Shown here piece after piece: positions 1-11,905 of a DNA stretch of 64,000 nucleotides; positions within the stretch are counted from its first letter, which is position 1, and every line of letters starts with the position of its first letter. The stretch is from contig WHUZ01000001.1 in the NCBI GenBank assembly GCA_015179045.1, forward strand, positions 1,984,001 through 2,048,000, read 5' to 3'. Source of the stretch: Kalaharituber pfeilii (lineage: Eukaryota; Ascomycota; Pezizomycetes; Pezizales; Pezizaceae). A program made the translations under genes and the position numbers. Under the pieces are notes generated by a model. The model saw nothing but the letters and a program-made list of their open reading frames with translations. It had not been told where the DNA came from and searched no databases.

Positions 1-119
1 GAGCTTTCTGATTCGTTGCAGGCATTGATATACGAATATCATTGCTGTAAAAACATAAAATAAAGCAGCTAAATCAATGTTGATAGGAACTAGTGACCGT
101 AAATAACAGTTTCAGGTTT

Positions 120-655
120 TACCTGCAGATAGCCGCCTATGACAGAGGCATGGAGTTGCTACTTAGCACCTGATAATTGATGCTATGAGAGAAGTCTGTA
201 TTTGCTGCCTGCTATCGGATATCCGACACTAGGGTACGTGACACTATGTTAGAAGTCTGTAGTTGCTGCCTGCCACTATGATATAGAAGTCTTGCTACCT
301 GGCACTTGGTATCCCTTACCACTTACGATAGAGGTTGCTACCTAGCACTTTATACTTGGTACTATGAGAAAGTTTATGGTTGCTACTTGCCACTCGATAC
401 CCGACACTAGATACCCAATACTGTTACCAGTCTATAGTTGCAATACTCGATATTATGAGACAAGTCTATACTCCACTCTGACAAAAGTCTATGATTGCTA
501 CCTGGCACCTAATTCCAGACACTACAACCGTAACACCATGAGAGAAGTCTCTGGCTGCTACCTGCTACTCGATATCTAACATAAGATACCCAACTCTTTA
601 ACAGATGTCTGTAGTTACTACCTAATACCAATACCGGCCTGTAATTGCTACGTAC
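120..655. repeat. Degenerate tandem repeat, roughly 40-60 bp unit
   Basis: The words GAAGTCT(G/A)T, TTGCTACCTGGCAC and GATACCCGACACTA recur every few dozen bases with many substitutions and length changes, for example near 192, 253, 286, 365, 431, 487 and 546. This is a decayed minisatellite. The short reading frame across 364-579 arises from the repeat and shows no protein family signal. No gene was recognised in this stretch. Confidence 0.7.
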
Positions 656-827
656 CTCTGTTACGGTTTTCTAAGACGATGAGGGTGTTACTTAAGTAGG
701 TCAATCCATAGGGCAGCATTTGCTGGCCCTTCTTATAGTCAATCCTACGTGTCTTCTGTCTATTGTCTATCCATACTACGGTACCATGATTTTCTATCTA
801 TAGAAGTTTCTCAACCACTCATCTAGA

Positions 828-915
828 GGTCCATCTGGCGGCTTTGCCCCCTAGAGGTCCGTTCAGTAGCTCTGCTCCTGGAGGTCTATTCGGTGGCTCT
901 GCTCATAGAGATCCG
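828..915. repeat. Short tandem repeat, about 29-bp unit, three copies
   Basis: The unit CTAGAGGTCC..CTTTGCCCC is repeated about three times as CTAGAGGTCC, CTAGAGGTCC and TGGAGGTCT blocks, each ending in GGCTCTGCTC-like sequence, and a fourth partial copy begins near 907. The copies differ by several substitutions. It may be the edge of the same repetitive tract as 120-655, but the unit is different. Confidence 0.6.
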
Positions 916-1686
916 CCCTGAGGTTTTGTGCTCGATTGGTGCCTGGTGCCTTGCTATGACCATGCCGTCAATATACGTCCGTGCCTGACCAGTGCCCAAA
1001 TTTATTGCCCTGCTGTAGCCATGGGTGATCAAGCCGAATTGTCACTAGCAGCCTTACAAGTCAATTAACAAGTGGATACCGAGATGTCAAACCATACAAT
1101 GTTATGATCGACCGTAAAAAGAGGAAGGTAGAGCACCTTGACTTTGATTTCTACTGGATCGTTCTGCTGAGAGAAATCGATGGATAGGTGAATGCAATCG
1201 ATTGACTGGGGCTTCGCCAAATTCTATCATCAGGGTGCTAAATAAATGTGCAGGTTGCCTCTCGGGATTTCAAGCGCCCTGACTTGTTAGTTCATTATCA
1301 CGAGTATGATTACTCGTTAGATAGCTACATTATGTTTGCGTCAATGATATTTCGCAAAGGAACATTCTTTTGCAGGGAATATACTCTGGTCTTCCTTTTT
1401 TAAAATGTTTTTTCGCATGCCGCCCCGAGGGCAATAGATTACTGTACCGATGGACCCCTGGTTTCCGTAGCGGTGACAACCTGGTTCATCTCGTACTTGT
1501 ATAGCCAACACCGTATAATTAGGGATAAGAGGAAAAATAAATAAATAAATAAATTATACAGACCTTGAGAGAGAAAAAAGTCACAAACATTATACGTATA
1601 TAGGCAAATAATCCCCAAACCCAAAGCTGCCGAACCTCATAGTAAATACAAATGATTACCCTGATCTCTTCGTATCAATATCTAGC
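916..1686. other. Intergenic, no gene seen
   Basis: No reading frame with family resemblance was seen on either strand. The last 250 bases are A/T-rich and lie downstream of the minus-strand transporter gene, so part is probably its 3' untranslated region. Confidence 0.5.
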
Positions 1687-4027
1687 TCATTCCGCATTCC
1701 CCTTCTCAAGGTCTCCCTTTTCCTCTTCCTCACTACTAGTGGAACTCGGCTTCGCCCTCATTCTTTTTGCCTTCACCGGCTGATTCGACTGCACCGTCGT
1801 CGGCAAATGATGTCTACCAATCGCCAAGCTCGACAGTCCACTCGCGACAGCAGATGCAAAGAAGAACCACCACATTGCCTGCAGGCCCTTTGCGTATGCA
1901 TCTCGGACGATGATGGCTTCTTCATGGGGCAATTTGGCTATTAGCGGAATGCTCGCACTTGCCGAATGGCCCGAGACGATTGAAAGCGCTTCAGGGGAGA
2001 GCCTTGGGTTGGTCATGGCCGCGAGGCTGCTGGACTGGTCCTGCATGACTTTCTGGAAAACCACAAGGCCCAAGCTAACACCCAGGGCCGTGGCAAGGCT
2101 GCGCAGGAACCAGAAAGCAGTTGTAGCGGGCCCGACGTCGCGTTGATCGATAACACTGTGAATGGCAATCAGTGGGCCCTGGAACAGCGGCCCGCAGCCT
2201 GCTCCAGCAATGACCTGGTATATGATGATTTTGCCCCAATTGGAGGTCCGGTTCAGGTCGGTGAGCAGGCCAGAGCCGAGAGCCATCAGGAAACAGCCCA
2301 CCCAGATTGGTTCTTGGTAGGTCCCTGTTTTGGAGATAATTTGGCCGTTGATGCTGGCGACAACGGAAAGGATAATTACATACGGTAAGATTGATACTCC
2401 GGACATGAGGATCGAAGAACCGCGGACTGCTTGGAAATACAATGGGAGAAAGTAACATCCGCTGATAAACACGACGCCATGGAAAAATGTAGTCTGTGAA
2501 CAGTCACGTGAACAAAATCACTTTTTAGCAACGACATCAATAAGAAAAAAAACAAAAAAAACAAGTGTAAGTACGTACTATATAGCTTGCAATATTTGTC
2601 TTATTCGTAAACAACTTCAAGGGTATGATGGGCAATTTTGGGAACTTCCACTCTACAAATACAAACACACCAAGCAGGAGAATGCCGAAAATCAAGAAGG
2701 ATATCACGACAGGTGAGTTCCATGGATAAGACACACCGCCAAACTCCATTCCCAGCAAGAACAATACTGTCCCTGCTACAATGAATAAAGAGCCTGTGTC
2801 ACATGAAATTTGACAATCAATACCTCTGCTCAGGCAGTTCCAACAGAAAATGAAATTTGGAGACAAAGCTCACCTAACCAATCTACTCGCTTGAGGCCAT
2901 CGACCAGAGAAATGGTGGGTGTATGTAAATGAAGCAAGAGAAACAGGATAGACATCGCAAGCACTGAGATAGGCACATTTATCCAGAAGCAAAGCCTCCA
3001 TGTCACATATTGAGTGAAGACACCACCTATCCATTCGGAACTCCGTAAGTATACACGAATCCCATCATATCCTGGCACAACTGAACGCAAATCAACAACT
3101 TACCTAGAATGGGCCCAATTGCATAGGCAAAGGCCCAAGTGAGCTCAACAAAAGCAAGGTATATACCTCGCTCCCTAATTGTAACGTCAGCTACGACCAA
3201 TTAATAGTCATACATGGGTAATCGGTACCTGACAGGTATTAGGTCTGATATAGTGACGTTCACCAGTCCAATCAAGCCACCCGCGCCCAGACCCTGCACA
3301 GCCCGCCCTACAATGATCATGGCAATGTTCTGAGCTACTGCGCAGAGGATACTGCCCACCAAAAATATGAATGCAGCAACCAGTAGAACTGATTTACGCC
3401 CAAATATATCGCTAAACTTGCCCCATGATGGAAGAAACGCAGCAGCGGATAAAAGATACCTAGGACATGTAAGATTGGGCGATTCGTAAATTGTGGGAGA
3501 CAGATCAGGGTAACGTACGCAGTTCCCATCCAGGCATATCCCGAACCTGAATTGAATTGTTGTGCTATCATTGGAATTGCAGTCGTAACCTATGCGAGTT
3601 TCTGTTTTAGTTTGGCCCATCGAAGCTCCAAGAGATAGGGCCAAGGAGCGTTACGATTGTGTGATCTATTGCTGCGATCAGTAGGCACATCTATATTCCT
3701 CAATGTCAATAAACAAAACATCAAGTCCCTGAAGGGTGTCACATCGCACTTGAAGAAAATAATGTCTAGTATAAAACATACACATAATGCCAACACAATT
3801 ATGGTCTTCCTTTTGCGGCTCAATACATGACCAGAGACTTCCGCACCTGGCATGGATGGAACGCCTGCGCCAAAGTCTTCAGCCTCTTTCGCCCCAGCAT
3901 TCGTTACGCTTCCTGGTGCAGCAGCACGGAGATGCGACTCGGCCGACATGACTACCGCCGAGAGGCTGTCCTGACTCACATCTCCCAGCTGGCTAGCATG
4001 GCCTTTCTGTTGTTCGACCATGTGCAT
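1687..4027 (-). CDS. MFS multidrug transporter, DHA2 (14-TMS) family
   Basis: This is a plasma-membrane drug/proton antiporter of the major facilitator superfamily. It is read on the minus strand from ATG 4027 with several introns. Exon fragments give, in order: a hydrophilic N-terminus of about 75 residues; a first membrane helix followed by an AIDHTIVT motif (family motif D1, normally LDxTIV); GKFSDIFGRKSVLL (the loop 2-3 motif A); GRAVQGLGAGGL in helix 4; ILGGVFTQYVTWRLCFWINV (the conserved WRWxFxINxP-like segment after helix 5); and then the second helix bundle with a WFLRSLATALGVSLG segment. The C-terminal tail is acidic and Ser-rich. All segments can be joined without an internal stop, so it appears functional. 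The substrate is unknown. It is divergent from the glutathione S-transferase at 5146 across a 1.1-kb spacer, which would fit a detoxification pair but does not prove one. Individual splice sites were not all fixed. Confidence 0.88.
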
Positions 4028-5145
4028 TAATTGATGTTCTTCATCAATCGCCAGGAACAGGAAGGGGGTGATGGGCGGGCGCGTAGCGACAACGGGGAAC
4101 GGGACGATATGGGCTCCGATTAAGAGCTTGTATCAAATATTTAAGTTGCTACATACATATGTCTTAGATGGAATGCACTCTTGGCGAGTATGCAATTCTA
4201 ATGGCGAGATAAACAGTTTGCATAAACCCGAGATAACTGCTAAGCGGGATATGGTTAGATACAAGCGTGTGCACTTGTAGGGTCAAGCAATTTCATCTTA
4301 TTTCATTATATTTTATTCTTTATATTTTTTGCGCGGTTGGGGGGGGGGGGGGGTTGCAGACATTTGAGCTTCCCAGCTTCGCCCCGCATGAATTAGTAAA
4401 TACATGTTGGAGATCTAGTTGTCGCCGCAGCTTGAGTTGAACAAGTAAGCTCTCCTCCCTGGAGGGACTGAGAGAACACTCCTTACTCACGCCTGAGAAA
4501 CCTAACCAGTTACGGGAAGAAGAAAGTTTCTTGAATTGTTTGACTAACTAGTCGTATACTAGTATTCTCCCAAGAAGTACTGTACTCCTGGTCACATGAC
4601 CGGCGGGTTCAATTTCTCCGACGCGGCGCCCTACTCTCGGAGTGCCCGTTGTACCTGAAGCTCAATTACCTTGAGATGCAGTTAAGATGCTACACACGCT
4701 ATTTAGTAACCTGCAGTCTTGTTCGTGTATCACGTATAAAACTTCCACCGTACAGGGCACGTCGCATATATGTGCGTGGCGTGGTGGCGGTGGTCAAATA
4801 TGGAGTCTGGGCATGAGAACAGCACTGCCCTATGTTGTCGACTTCCGATATATGTATATACTTTATTTTGTATTTATCCCTTCTCACATGCAGTCTGCCA
4901 CCGGCGATACCGAGGTCAACAGTCAATACTCGGCATAATATAAAGTCCAGGTAGTGATTGTCACTGTATCACGTGATCTCGCATCCAGTCTGTCTTAGGT
5001 ATCTCGATATCTATAAGAGCTTGCGACTTTCAACAAACTACGACATCGACAGGTATCGAAAAATCAAATAACATTCCATAATCCTGGGAACGGGAACACA
5101 CACATTCCAAAGTCTAGATCAAAAAAACAGAACAGAAACTACATC
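4028..5145. other. Divergent intergenic region with a G15 tract
   Basis: This spacer separates the start codons of the minus-strand transporter and the plus-strand glutathione S-transferase and should hold both promoters. A run of 15 G lies at 4339-4353. CACGTG-like words occur near 4970 (ATCACGTGATC). No coding sequence was recognised. Confidence 0.5.
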
Positions 5146-6078
5146 ATGACCGACCTTGCTGCCACAGCTCCTGCTACACATGGAGCCATAGCTACGGATA
5201 GTGAACCTCAAACACAGCAGAAGCAGCCACAGATCGTCCTCCATTGGTATATTCTCTCCCGCTCCCTTCTATACCTTCTCAGACTCCAAACGCTTGCTTG
5301 CAAAAACTACTGTGCTAATGAGCAACCCACTGCTACAGGCTCGATGATTCACGCGCTCAACGCATCGTCTGGCTCCTCGAGGAGCTTGGTCTCAAATACG
5401 ACATCAAGCCCTATAAACGTATCAACCACGTCGCTCCTCCCGAGCTCAAAGCTGTTTGTGCCCCCGCCTCAACTTCCTCCACCTCTATTCAACCCACCAA
5501 TACTAACCCTACCATAGATCCACCCCCTCGGTAAATCTCCCGTCCTCACCTACGACGACCTCGTACTCGCCGAATCCGGATACATCACAGATTTCCTCAC
5601 TCGCACCTACTCCCGCCTTCGACCTTCTCCCAGTTCTCCCCCTTCCCACCACCATTTATACAACTACCTCCTCCACTACGCCGAAGGCACCCTCATGCCT
5701 CCCCTCACCATCGCTTACATCCTCCAAGTTGTCAAGTCCGCCCCGGTACCCTTCTTCGTCAAACCAATTACATCCATGATTGTCAACAAGGTCTACGAAA
5801 ACTACCTTGGCCGTACCCTAGGTGCGAATTTCGACTTCCTGGAAGGTTTGTTGGGTGAAGATGGTGGGAAGGAATATTTTGTTGCAAACGAGTTCACGGC
5901 CATAGACGTGCTGCTCAGTTATCCCATTTTTGAGTCGGCAGAGAAGAGGGTGAGGGCGGGAGCAGGGACAGGGGCAAATTTTACCAGAGAGAGGTATCCA
6001 AGACTCTTTGCGTGGATGGAAAGGATCAAGGAGCGGGAGGCGTTTAAGAGAGCGGAGGAGAGGACAAGGGGGTTCTAA
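5146..6078 (+). CDS. Glutathione S-transferase
   Basis: This enzyme conjugates or reduces substrates with glutathione in the cytosol. I join three exons: 5146-5246, 5339-5453 and 5518-6078. The N-terminal thioredoxin-fold domain begins IVLHWLDDSRAQRIVWLLEE and continues ELKA|IHPLGKSPVL, the cis-Pro/glutathione-binding segment, followed by LAESGYITDFL (the E-S motif contacting glutathione). The all-helical C-terminal domain has FTAIDVLLSYP, the N-capping box of the family. The junctions restore the family motifs exactly, which supports the introns. Intron 2 has an unusual GTTTGT donor and a TACTAAC branch site. The predicted length is about 258 residues with a 30-residue N-terminal extension rich in Ala, Gln and Thr. 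It resembles fungal Gtt1/GST3-type enzymes. The substrate is unknown. Confidence 0.9.
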
Positions 6079-6755
6079 ATGTTAATAAGCAGTCCAGTTC
6101 TGGCCGCGATTTTGTGATTCGTGATGCTTGATGCGTGAACATATGTGCCTGCGCTGGAACCAGTGCTTGTTCGTTTCTTATTTTCATTTTTAATTTTTAG
6201 AGGGTGTATGGCACTGAAAACCTTTCTTTGTTATAAGGAGAGCAAGTATGGGTGGACTAGGAGATGTACTAGAAGGAACGTGGTCGGATAGAGAGGACTA
6301 GAGCATTTGTAGAGATGGTTGAGCATGGGCAGAATAGGTGTGTCAAACCTAGCCTGTCAAACCAAGTAGAGTACTCTACATCCGATGGATTTAATAACAA
6401 GCAAATCGACAGCATGCGTTGTGTCAATTTTAGTTATACAACTCCGATGTTGTAAATTTCTACAGCACGAAATTATGTCACTTTCCTTCCTATTATAGTC
6501 CTTCTTAAGTGAATCGTCCAGAATCACCTAGAATCACCTATTTAGTCTTGAAGCCGAATATATAACGGTAACAAGATACAGTAAGCGTATACATAATAGC
6601 AGCACCAAACCTTTATTCCAGTATACGATTATTCGGGAAACAAAGCAAAAGCAAAAACTCCACCCAATGCAAAGCCAGCAATGGTCTGATTGCAGAGCCA
6701 AAAAGGAGCTCTTCTCGTTTCCAATGGAGAACAATTCTCCCCATAAAATTGAATA
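6079..6755. other. Convergent intergenic region, no gene seen
   Basis: This region lies between the stop codons of the glutathione S-transferase (+) and Snu23 (-). It is A/T-rich, presumably both 3' untranslated regions. No RNA gene or coding frame was recognised. Confidence 0.5.
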
Positions 6756-7478
6756 TTACCCTTTCTTGGTAGTGCCAAAGGCCCCAGAAAACCCCATCGT
6801 TTTTGCCATCGCTACGGTATCTGGGTCAATCTCCTCCTCTGCGGATGCCTCTGTCATCTCTTTGTCCCCTGAGACATGTTCTTTCCTAATCACCGAAGCC
6901 TTTTCTTTCTTTATTCTCCTCTTTTCTTTTCTCTTTTCTCTCCTTGCAATTCTCTCTTCCTCTTCAATTCTTACCCGCTCGGCAAGTCTTTTTTGGAGAT
7001 CTATTACTCCTCCTTCCGCTAGCTCTTTTTGCTCTTGCCTTTTCTTCTCTCTAAGCCATTCCAATCGTTTCCTGACGTCTTCTAATGTCGCCCGTTCAAC
7101 TTCACCAGTTTGGCCAGTGGCATACAAATGCTGCTTGCTGTTTAAGTGGTCCACCCATTGCAAACTGTCCTTAAACGTCAAATCACACGCGTCACAATAG
7201 AAACCCGCACCTCGCCCACGCTTGCCGACGCCCGCCCCGGCAGGGACAAGAGTAGTTTTGTTGAGATTCTCTTCAAGATTGAGTCTTGTAGTTCGCGCAG
7301 TGGTGTGTGCAGAAGATGGTGGTGTTGGCTCTCTTCGGTGCTTATGAAGTCCCGGTTTAGATTCGCGTCGAGTAGCCTCCCGTTCAGCAGCTAGACGGGC
7401 ATACTCCTCGCGGTCGTACTTTTTGCGGAAGGATGTATCGCCTTTGGTCCCATATATATTCTCAGGAGGGACAGACAT
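6756..7478 (-). CDS. SNU23: U4/U6.U5 tri-snRNP zinc-finger protein Snu23 (ZMAT2-like)
   Basis: This is a nuclear spliceosome component that joins with the tri-snRNP and takes part in activation of the B complex. The 240-residue protein is read from one uninterrupted exon. It starts with a basic segment (FRKKYDREEYARLAAER) typical of ZMAT2. A single matrin/U1-type C2H2 finger lies at about residues 90-115: YCDACDLTFKDSLQWVDHLN then SKQH, spacing C-x2-C-x12-H-x5-H. A long Lys/Arg/Glu-rich coiled-coil tail follows (LERLR..KRQEQKELAEGG) and it ends with MGFSGAFGTTKKG, a C-terminal segment well kept in the family. Its length is in the usual range. The next gene on the plus strand encodes Snu66, another protein of the same particle. 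Confidence 0.92.
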   Translation of the reverse strand: MSVPPENIYGTKGDTSFRKKYDREEYARLAAEREATRRESKPGLHKHRREPTPPSSAHTTARTTRLNLEENLNKTTLVPAGAGVGKRGRGAGFYCDACDLTFKDSLQWVDHLNSKQHLYATGQTGEVERATLEDVRKRLEWLREKKRQEQKELAEGGVIDLQKRLAERVRIEEEERIARREKRKEKRRIKKEKASVIRKEHVSGDKEMTEASAEEEIDPDTVAMAKTMGFSGAFGTTKKG

Positions 7479-7686
7479 TGCGTTCTTAGGGTGGGAGGGG
7501 TACCGCGTGCGGGACTATGATAGGTGCGCCTTTGAGAGGAAGATGATATACTTCTGGACGAGACTGGATAAACGGTACCATTTCACCATTACCGGGGAAG
7601 GCTGTGTCTAATGTTAGTCAGCGAACATCAATCACGTGACCATAATGTTTCGAAATGAGTTCATAAGTCTGCAAATTAAAATGATG

Positions 7687-8129
7687 CAGTTACACTTTGC
7701 TATACCGGACGACCAAAATCCAACACTTTCTGTCCGGTTTAACCTAGCGTCCGGTATACAGGGGTGCCTGCCAGGGGCGTAAAGAACTTAGTATGCTAAG
7801 CTAATTGAGAGGTACAATATGCCTGGAGACTGGTATTCCAGCGGGTATTCTCTTCTCAATCTCCCAAGATATTACAGAACTATGAACGTTAAATTCAAAA
7901 TATTGAGAATACTTCAATAATACCACTATAACACACAGAAGGTACAAAAATAAGCTTCATGGTTGAGGCGTTCATCTGGTTCAGCTAGTTAGTTTGTATG
8001 TAATTTGAATTTAAAAGTCTATAGTTTTGTTGTCCGGTCCGGTTTAATTGGGTGTCCGGTATAGCTAATTTTTTTGTATGTAAATTGCAAAAACCGTCAA
8101 GGGTCGTCCGGTATAGCAAGTTGTAACTG
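7687..8129. mobile_element. MITE with GTCCGGTATAGC terminal inverted repeats (copy 1)
   Basis: The ends are inverted repeats: CAGTTACACTTTGCTATACC at the left and the reverse complement of CAGTTACAACTTGCTATACC at the right. GTCCGGT words are repeated just inside both ends. The element is about 443 bp and has no coding capacity. A second copy lies at 54323-54802 in the same orientation with an estimated 85-90% identity by eye. The right flank is TA. The left flank is TG, so a TA target duplication is not clean. This is a non-autonomous DNA transposon, probably of the Tc1/mariner type. It sits between SNU23 and SNU66. Confidence 0.82.
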
Positions 8130-8564
8130 TAGTCTTGAATTGGACGTACATGCGCTGATATCGATGGGCTGCGCCGGCGCTTTGGCAAGTGCTGCAGCTT
8201 CCTTGCACGCTGTACTAAGCCTAGTTCGGTACACCGGAATATTGATTTTATATCAGTGCCCATACACTACTAGTTGTCTCGAATTATCAGAGTCTGGCTA
8301 TGGGAATATCGATTACCCACTACATATGATAGCAATCAATCAAAGTGGTTAGAAGTCCACGAGCCTAGATATTTCCGCCGCTGTGATGCCCCTGCAGGGT
8401 AATGTGAGTCTGAGACTATACCATGGCGAGTTTACTTGGCGCCACATCTTGGCGTGGCCTCCATTATTAAGCACCGCAAGGTTAAGTACTCACTTCAGAG
8501 AAAGTAACGTTAAGGTCCCTTTCCTTTCCTTTGCCAGCACAACTAAAGTCACCACACTGCAGCC
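8130..8564. promoter_or_regulatory. 5' region of SNU66
   Basis: This is the spacer between the MITE and the SNU66 start codon. The last 60 bases are pyrimidine-rich (CCTTTCCTTTCCTTTGCC), as is common just before fungal transcription starts. No gene was seen. Confidence 0.35.
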
Positions 8565-10714
8565 ATGCCAGAAGAACAGTCCCTTTCACTCGAGGAGACC
8601 AATAAGCTCCGTATCTCTCTGGGCCTCAAGCCCCTTCAGGCTGACCCCCCTGCATCCGAGAAGAAGGGAGAAGCGGATGACGAAACGGGCTACGATGCGG
8701 AAGAGCGACGCGCAGTTCAGAACTGGCAGAAGTACCAAGATGAGCTCGAGAAGAAAGCATTTCGCGAGATGCAAAAGGAGGAGATTCGTAAGGGCAAAGA
8801 AGCAGCGAAACGGTTTGCGAAGCTAGAGGGCAAGGGCCTGGCGGACGAGGCAGAGGACGAGGACGCGGCGGAGTGGGTGAGAAAGATGAAGAAGAGACAG
8901 AAGAAGCTGGCGAAGAAGATGGCGGATGAGTTGGCAGCGAGGGATGCGGCGGCGGAGAAGCTAGAATATACAGAGAGGGATGTGAGGGGGTTGAAGGTCG
9001 CGCATGACGAGGCGGAATTGGATGTGGGGTCTGAAATGGTGTTGACGTTGAAGGATGCGACGATTGATGAGTTGGAGGTGGAGGGTGATGAATTGGAGAA
9101 TATTGAGCTGGGAGAGAGGGAGCGGTTAAAGGAAAAGTTGGAGTTAAAGAAAAAGAAGCCGGTATATAATGCGTATGAGGATGAGGTGGATGAGCATGGA
9201 GAGAAGAGGATATTGGCGCACTATGATGATGAGATTGACCCGAAACGGAAACGGAAGAGGTTTGTGCTTCAAGGCGCGACTGATGCTAGAGATAGTGTTG
9301 AACGGAGCACAGAAGCTCAGAGCAAGCAGGTTTTAGAAAAACTAAAGTTACAGCCGATATTTCTTGATATTGCAAGTATGTGGTCTTTTTTTTTTTGAAA
9401 AAAAAGAAAGATGCTGATGAGAACTTACTGACGAAAATTCCTATTTACAGAGACAGAAGCTGCACCATCAGATTACCTAGATCCGTCAGAAATCAAAATT
9501 AGAAAAAACAAGAAAAAGAAACCGCGTAGCACCCGCAAGAAAGATGATGAGGAAGCCCTCGCTCCAGCACCCGCCGAGATTGACCCAAGCGCTATGGAAA
9601 TAGATGACACACCATTGCCGGCGAAACCTGCTGTGAAACGCAATCTCGACGACATGAACTTTGTCGACGACGAGGAGCTGCAGAATTCACTTGCCCTGCA
9701 ACGACGCACGGCGCTCAAGAAACGGAAGCTAATCAGCAAGCCTGAGGATATTGCAAGGCAATTGCGGGAGCAATCCACACCAGGTCCAGATGGAACTGTC
9801 AATGGAGAAAGCGGGATAGTAGTGGATGACGACGTGGAAGAGGAGCCTGGATTGATTATTGATGAAACAACGGAATTCGTATCAAACCTCCGCGCACCAG
9901 TTATTGAGGAGCGGAAGAGGAGGAGGTCTACGTCCGCAAAACCATCTGCCGTCACATCGATGGCCGACGAGGAAGACGAAGAGGGCGATCTCGACATGGA
10001 CCGCAACCAGGTTGAGGAGGAAATTCAGATTAAACGCGAAACATCTGCACCTCCAGAGATAACCTCTACTGGTCTTGATGAAGAACATACGCTGTCACGC
10101 GGTATTGGCGCTACGCTTGCTATGCTTAACCAACGCGGTCTCATCCAGCGCAACGAGGATACCCAGAAATTACTTGAGCTTCAGCGCGAGCGCGAGCGGT
10201 TCAAGGCCGAGAAGAGGCTTAAGCAACTTGAGGCCGAGAAGCGAGCAAGGCTGCAGAGAGAGCAGGACCGCAGGAGTGGTATATTCGACAAGATGTCAGC
10301 GAAGGAGAGAGAAGAATATGCAAGATGGGAGAACAAGCAAAGAGATCAGCAGGAGGCAAAGGAGATGGCGGCGAGATTCAAGGATTACAAGCCGAATGTT
10401 CAGCTATCCTATAAAGATGAATTTGGCAGAGAGATGACGCAGAAGGAGGTCAGTTACTCTCTCTATCCTTACCGGGTAGTTCACCATTGATTGTAAGATG
10501 CTAACATGAACTACTATAGGCATTCAAATACCTCTCACATCAATTCCATGGAAAAGGTTCCGGCAAAGCCAAGACAGAAAAACGCCTCAAAAAGATTGAG
10601 GACGAGAAGAAGCGTCTTGCTGCGTCCAGTTTACAAGCATCTGCAGAAGGTCTCACTTCGTCGATGGCGGATAAGGCCAGAAAGAACAAGCAGGCTGGTG
10701 TCAGGCTAATGTAA
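8565..10714 (+). CDS. SNU66: U4/U6.U5 tri-snRNP protein Snu66 / SART-1
   Basis: This is a nuclear scaffold protein of the tri-snRNP needed for its stability and for pre-mRNA splicing. Exons 8565-9375, 9451-10448 and 10520-10714 join in frame. The N-terminus has the SART-1 signature [19 protein letters not shown]. The middle is highly charged ([20 protein letters not shown], the conserved Y-x-x-Y/DE patch). The C-terminal region has ALSRG-like [20 protein letters not shown] and, after the last junction, [19 protein letters not shown], both hallmarks of the family. It ends KQAGVRLM. The predicted length is about 667 residues. The start ATG has a favourable context (GCAGCCATG). It is divergent from SNU23 with a MITE between them. 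Confidence 0.93.
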
Positions 10715-11085
10715 ACATTCTCGATTGCAAGATATACCAGATGACGGCATAGAGTTCTGCGGAGGAAAATGTGAACGTGTGGCGTATAATATGGGGTCAT
10801 GGGGTATGGGGTGCTGGACTCTTTTGAAAATGTAAAGATGCCTTTTTTCCTCTTCACCCTTTGTGCAAGTTTATCCTGATCTGTTCATTTTTATTAATGG
10901 CTTTTGCTAAACTGGGATATTCACTATCGCATACCAATACGTACCATCCCTTTATTTCATGCGTAAAAAGCTGCGGGAGATTGGTGAACGACTTATATAC
11001 CGAGAATATGGAAAAGTGGATTATAATAGTGGGTATTGAAACCTCAAAACCATTTACTATCCGCAAGGTATGCTTCCTCCTTATC

Positions 11086-11905
11086 CTACAGTAGCTTCAG
11101 GTGGCCCGTCACTTGGTCGATAACAGTTTTGGGAGCTATCTATAAGGTTAATCACTTTGTGAGATGATAATGGTCTTCAGGGTAACACACCGGGTCCAAT
11201 CCCAAGCACGGTCGCACTTCCCTGTGTTCCCCGCATTGCTCACATATTAGCCATTGCAGCCCACTTGGCTCGTAAACTTTCCATTCCATTCTTTGACCTC
11301 TTAAAGAGACAGGAACCTTACAGCTGCTATTTGCGTCCTGCCCGCATCGTGTATGACCGTTGCCGTAATACCCAAACTTTGGGCTTGAGCCTGCAGAATG
11401 AGCATTTCCTCCTCACTGTCGACTCTAAGAGCGATCTTCGCCTGGCCGGTCGTTTCCCACCGCCGTAGAAGGGCTGGGCTGGACTTTGCGAGGGATTTGT
11501 AGCATGCCAGAGTTGCGTGACCGCATTGAGCTGCGACTTTGCCTTTGGTCATATTGAGGTCGGTTCGGACAACGAGGGTCTAAAATGCCATCATATAAGT
11601 ATCTTGAGATATTAACATGGATAGCAATAAGGACAGACCAGTTTACACTCTCCACCCACATCGGAGAAGTCTTTAGTATCCCCAGCATTCTGCTCCCCGT
11701 CCTCTCCATCTGAGGCCACCTCATCTTCGGACGATGAGGCAGGCTTCGGGCTGAGCCTGCGGCTGCCGTGGGAGATGCCACCGAGCGTGGAGCCTAGGCC
11801 GATGAAGTAGCCTGTGACGCCGGAGATTATTGACGTGGCGATGATGACCGCGAGCACGGTGGGGTGCGTGGAGACCGGCTGGTCGAGGGATGGCATGGTC
11901 GGCAT
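11086..11905 (-). CDS. PTH2: Peptidyl-tRNA hydrolase 2 (Pth2)
   Basis: This enzyme releases the peptide from peptidyl-tRNAs that dropped off ribosomes, and the family also interacts with ubiquitin-like pathways. I join four exons on the minus strand. Exon 1 (from 11905) gives a short N-terminus with one membrane helix (VLAVIIATSIISGVTGYFIG) and an acidic linker ending GGECKL. Exon 2 has LVVRTDLNMTKGKVAAQCGH, the catalytic core with the conserved Lys, Gln and His, and ends AGRTQIAA. Exon 3 gives GSATVLGIGP. Exon 4 gives APKTVIDQVTGHLKLL and stop at 11086-11088. All junctions restore the family consensus. The membrane helix predicts a mitochondrial outer-membrane or ER tail, as in other Pth2 proteins. 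Total about 190-200 residues. Confidence 0.9.
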
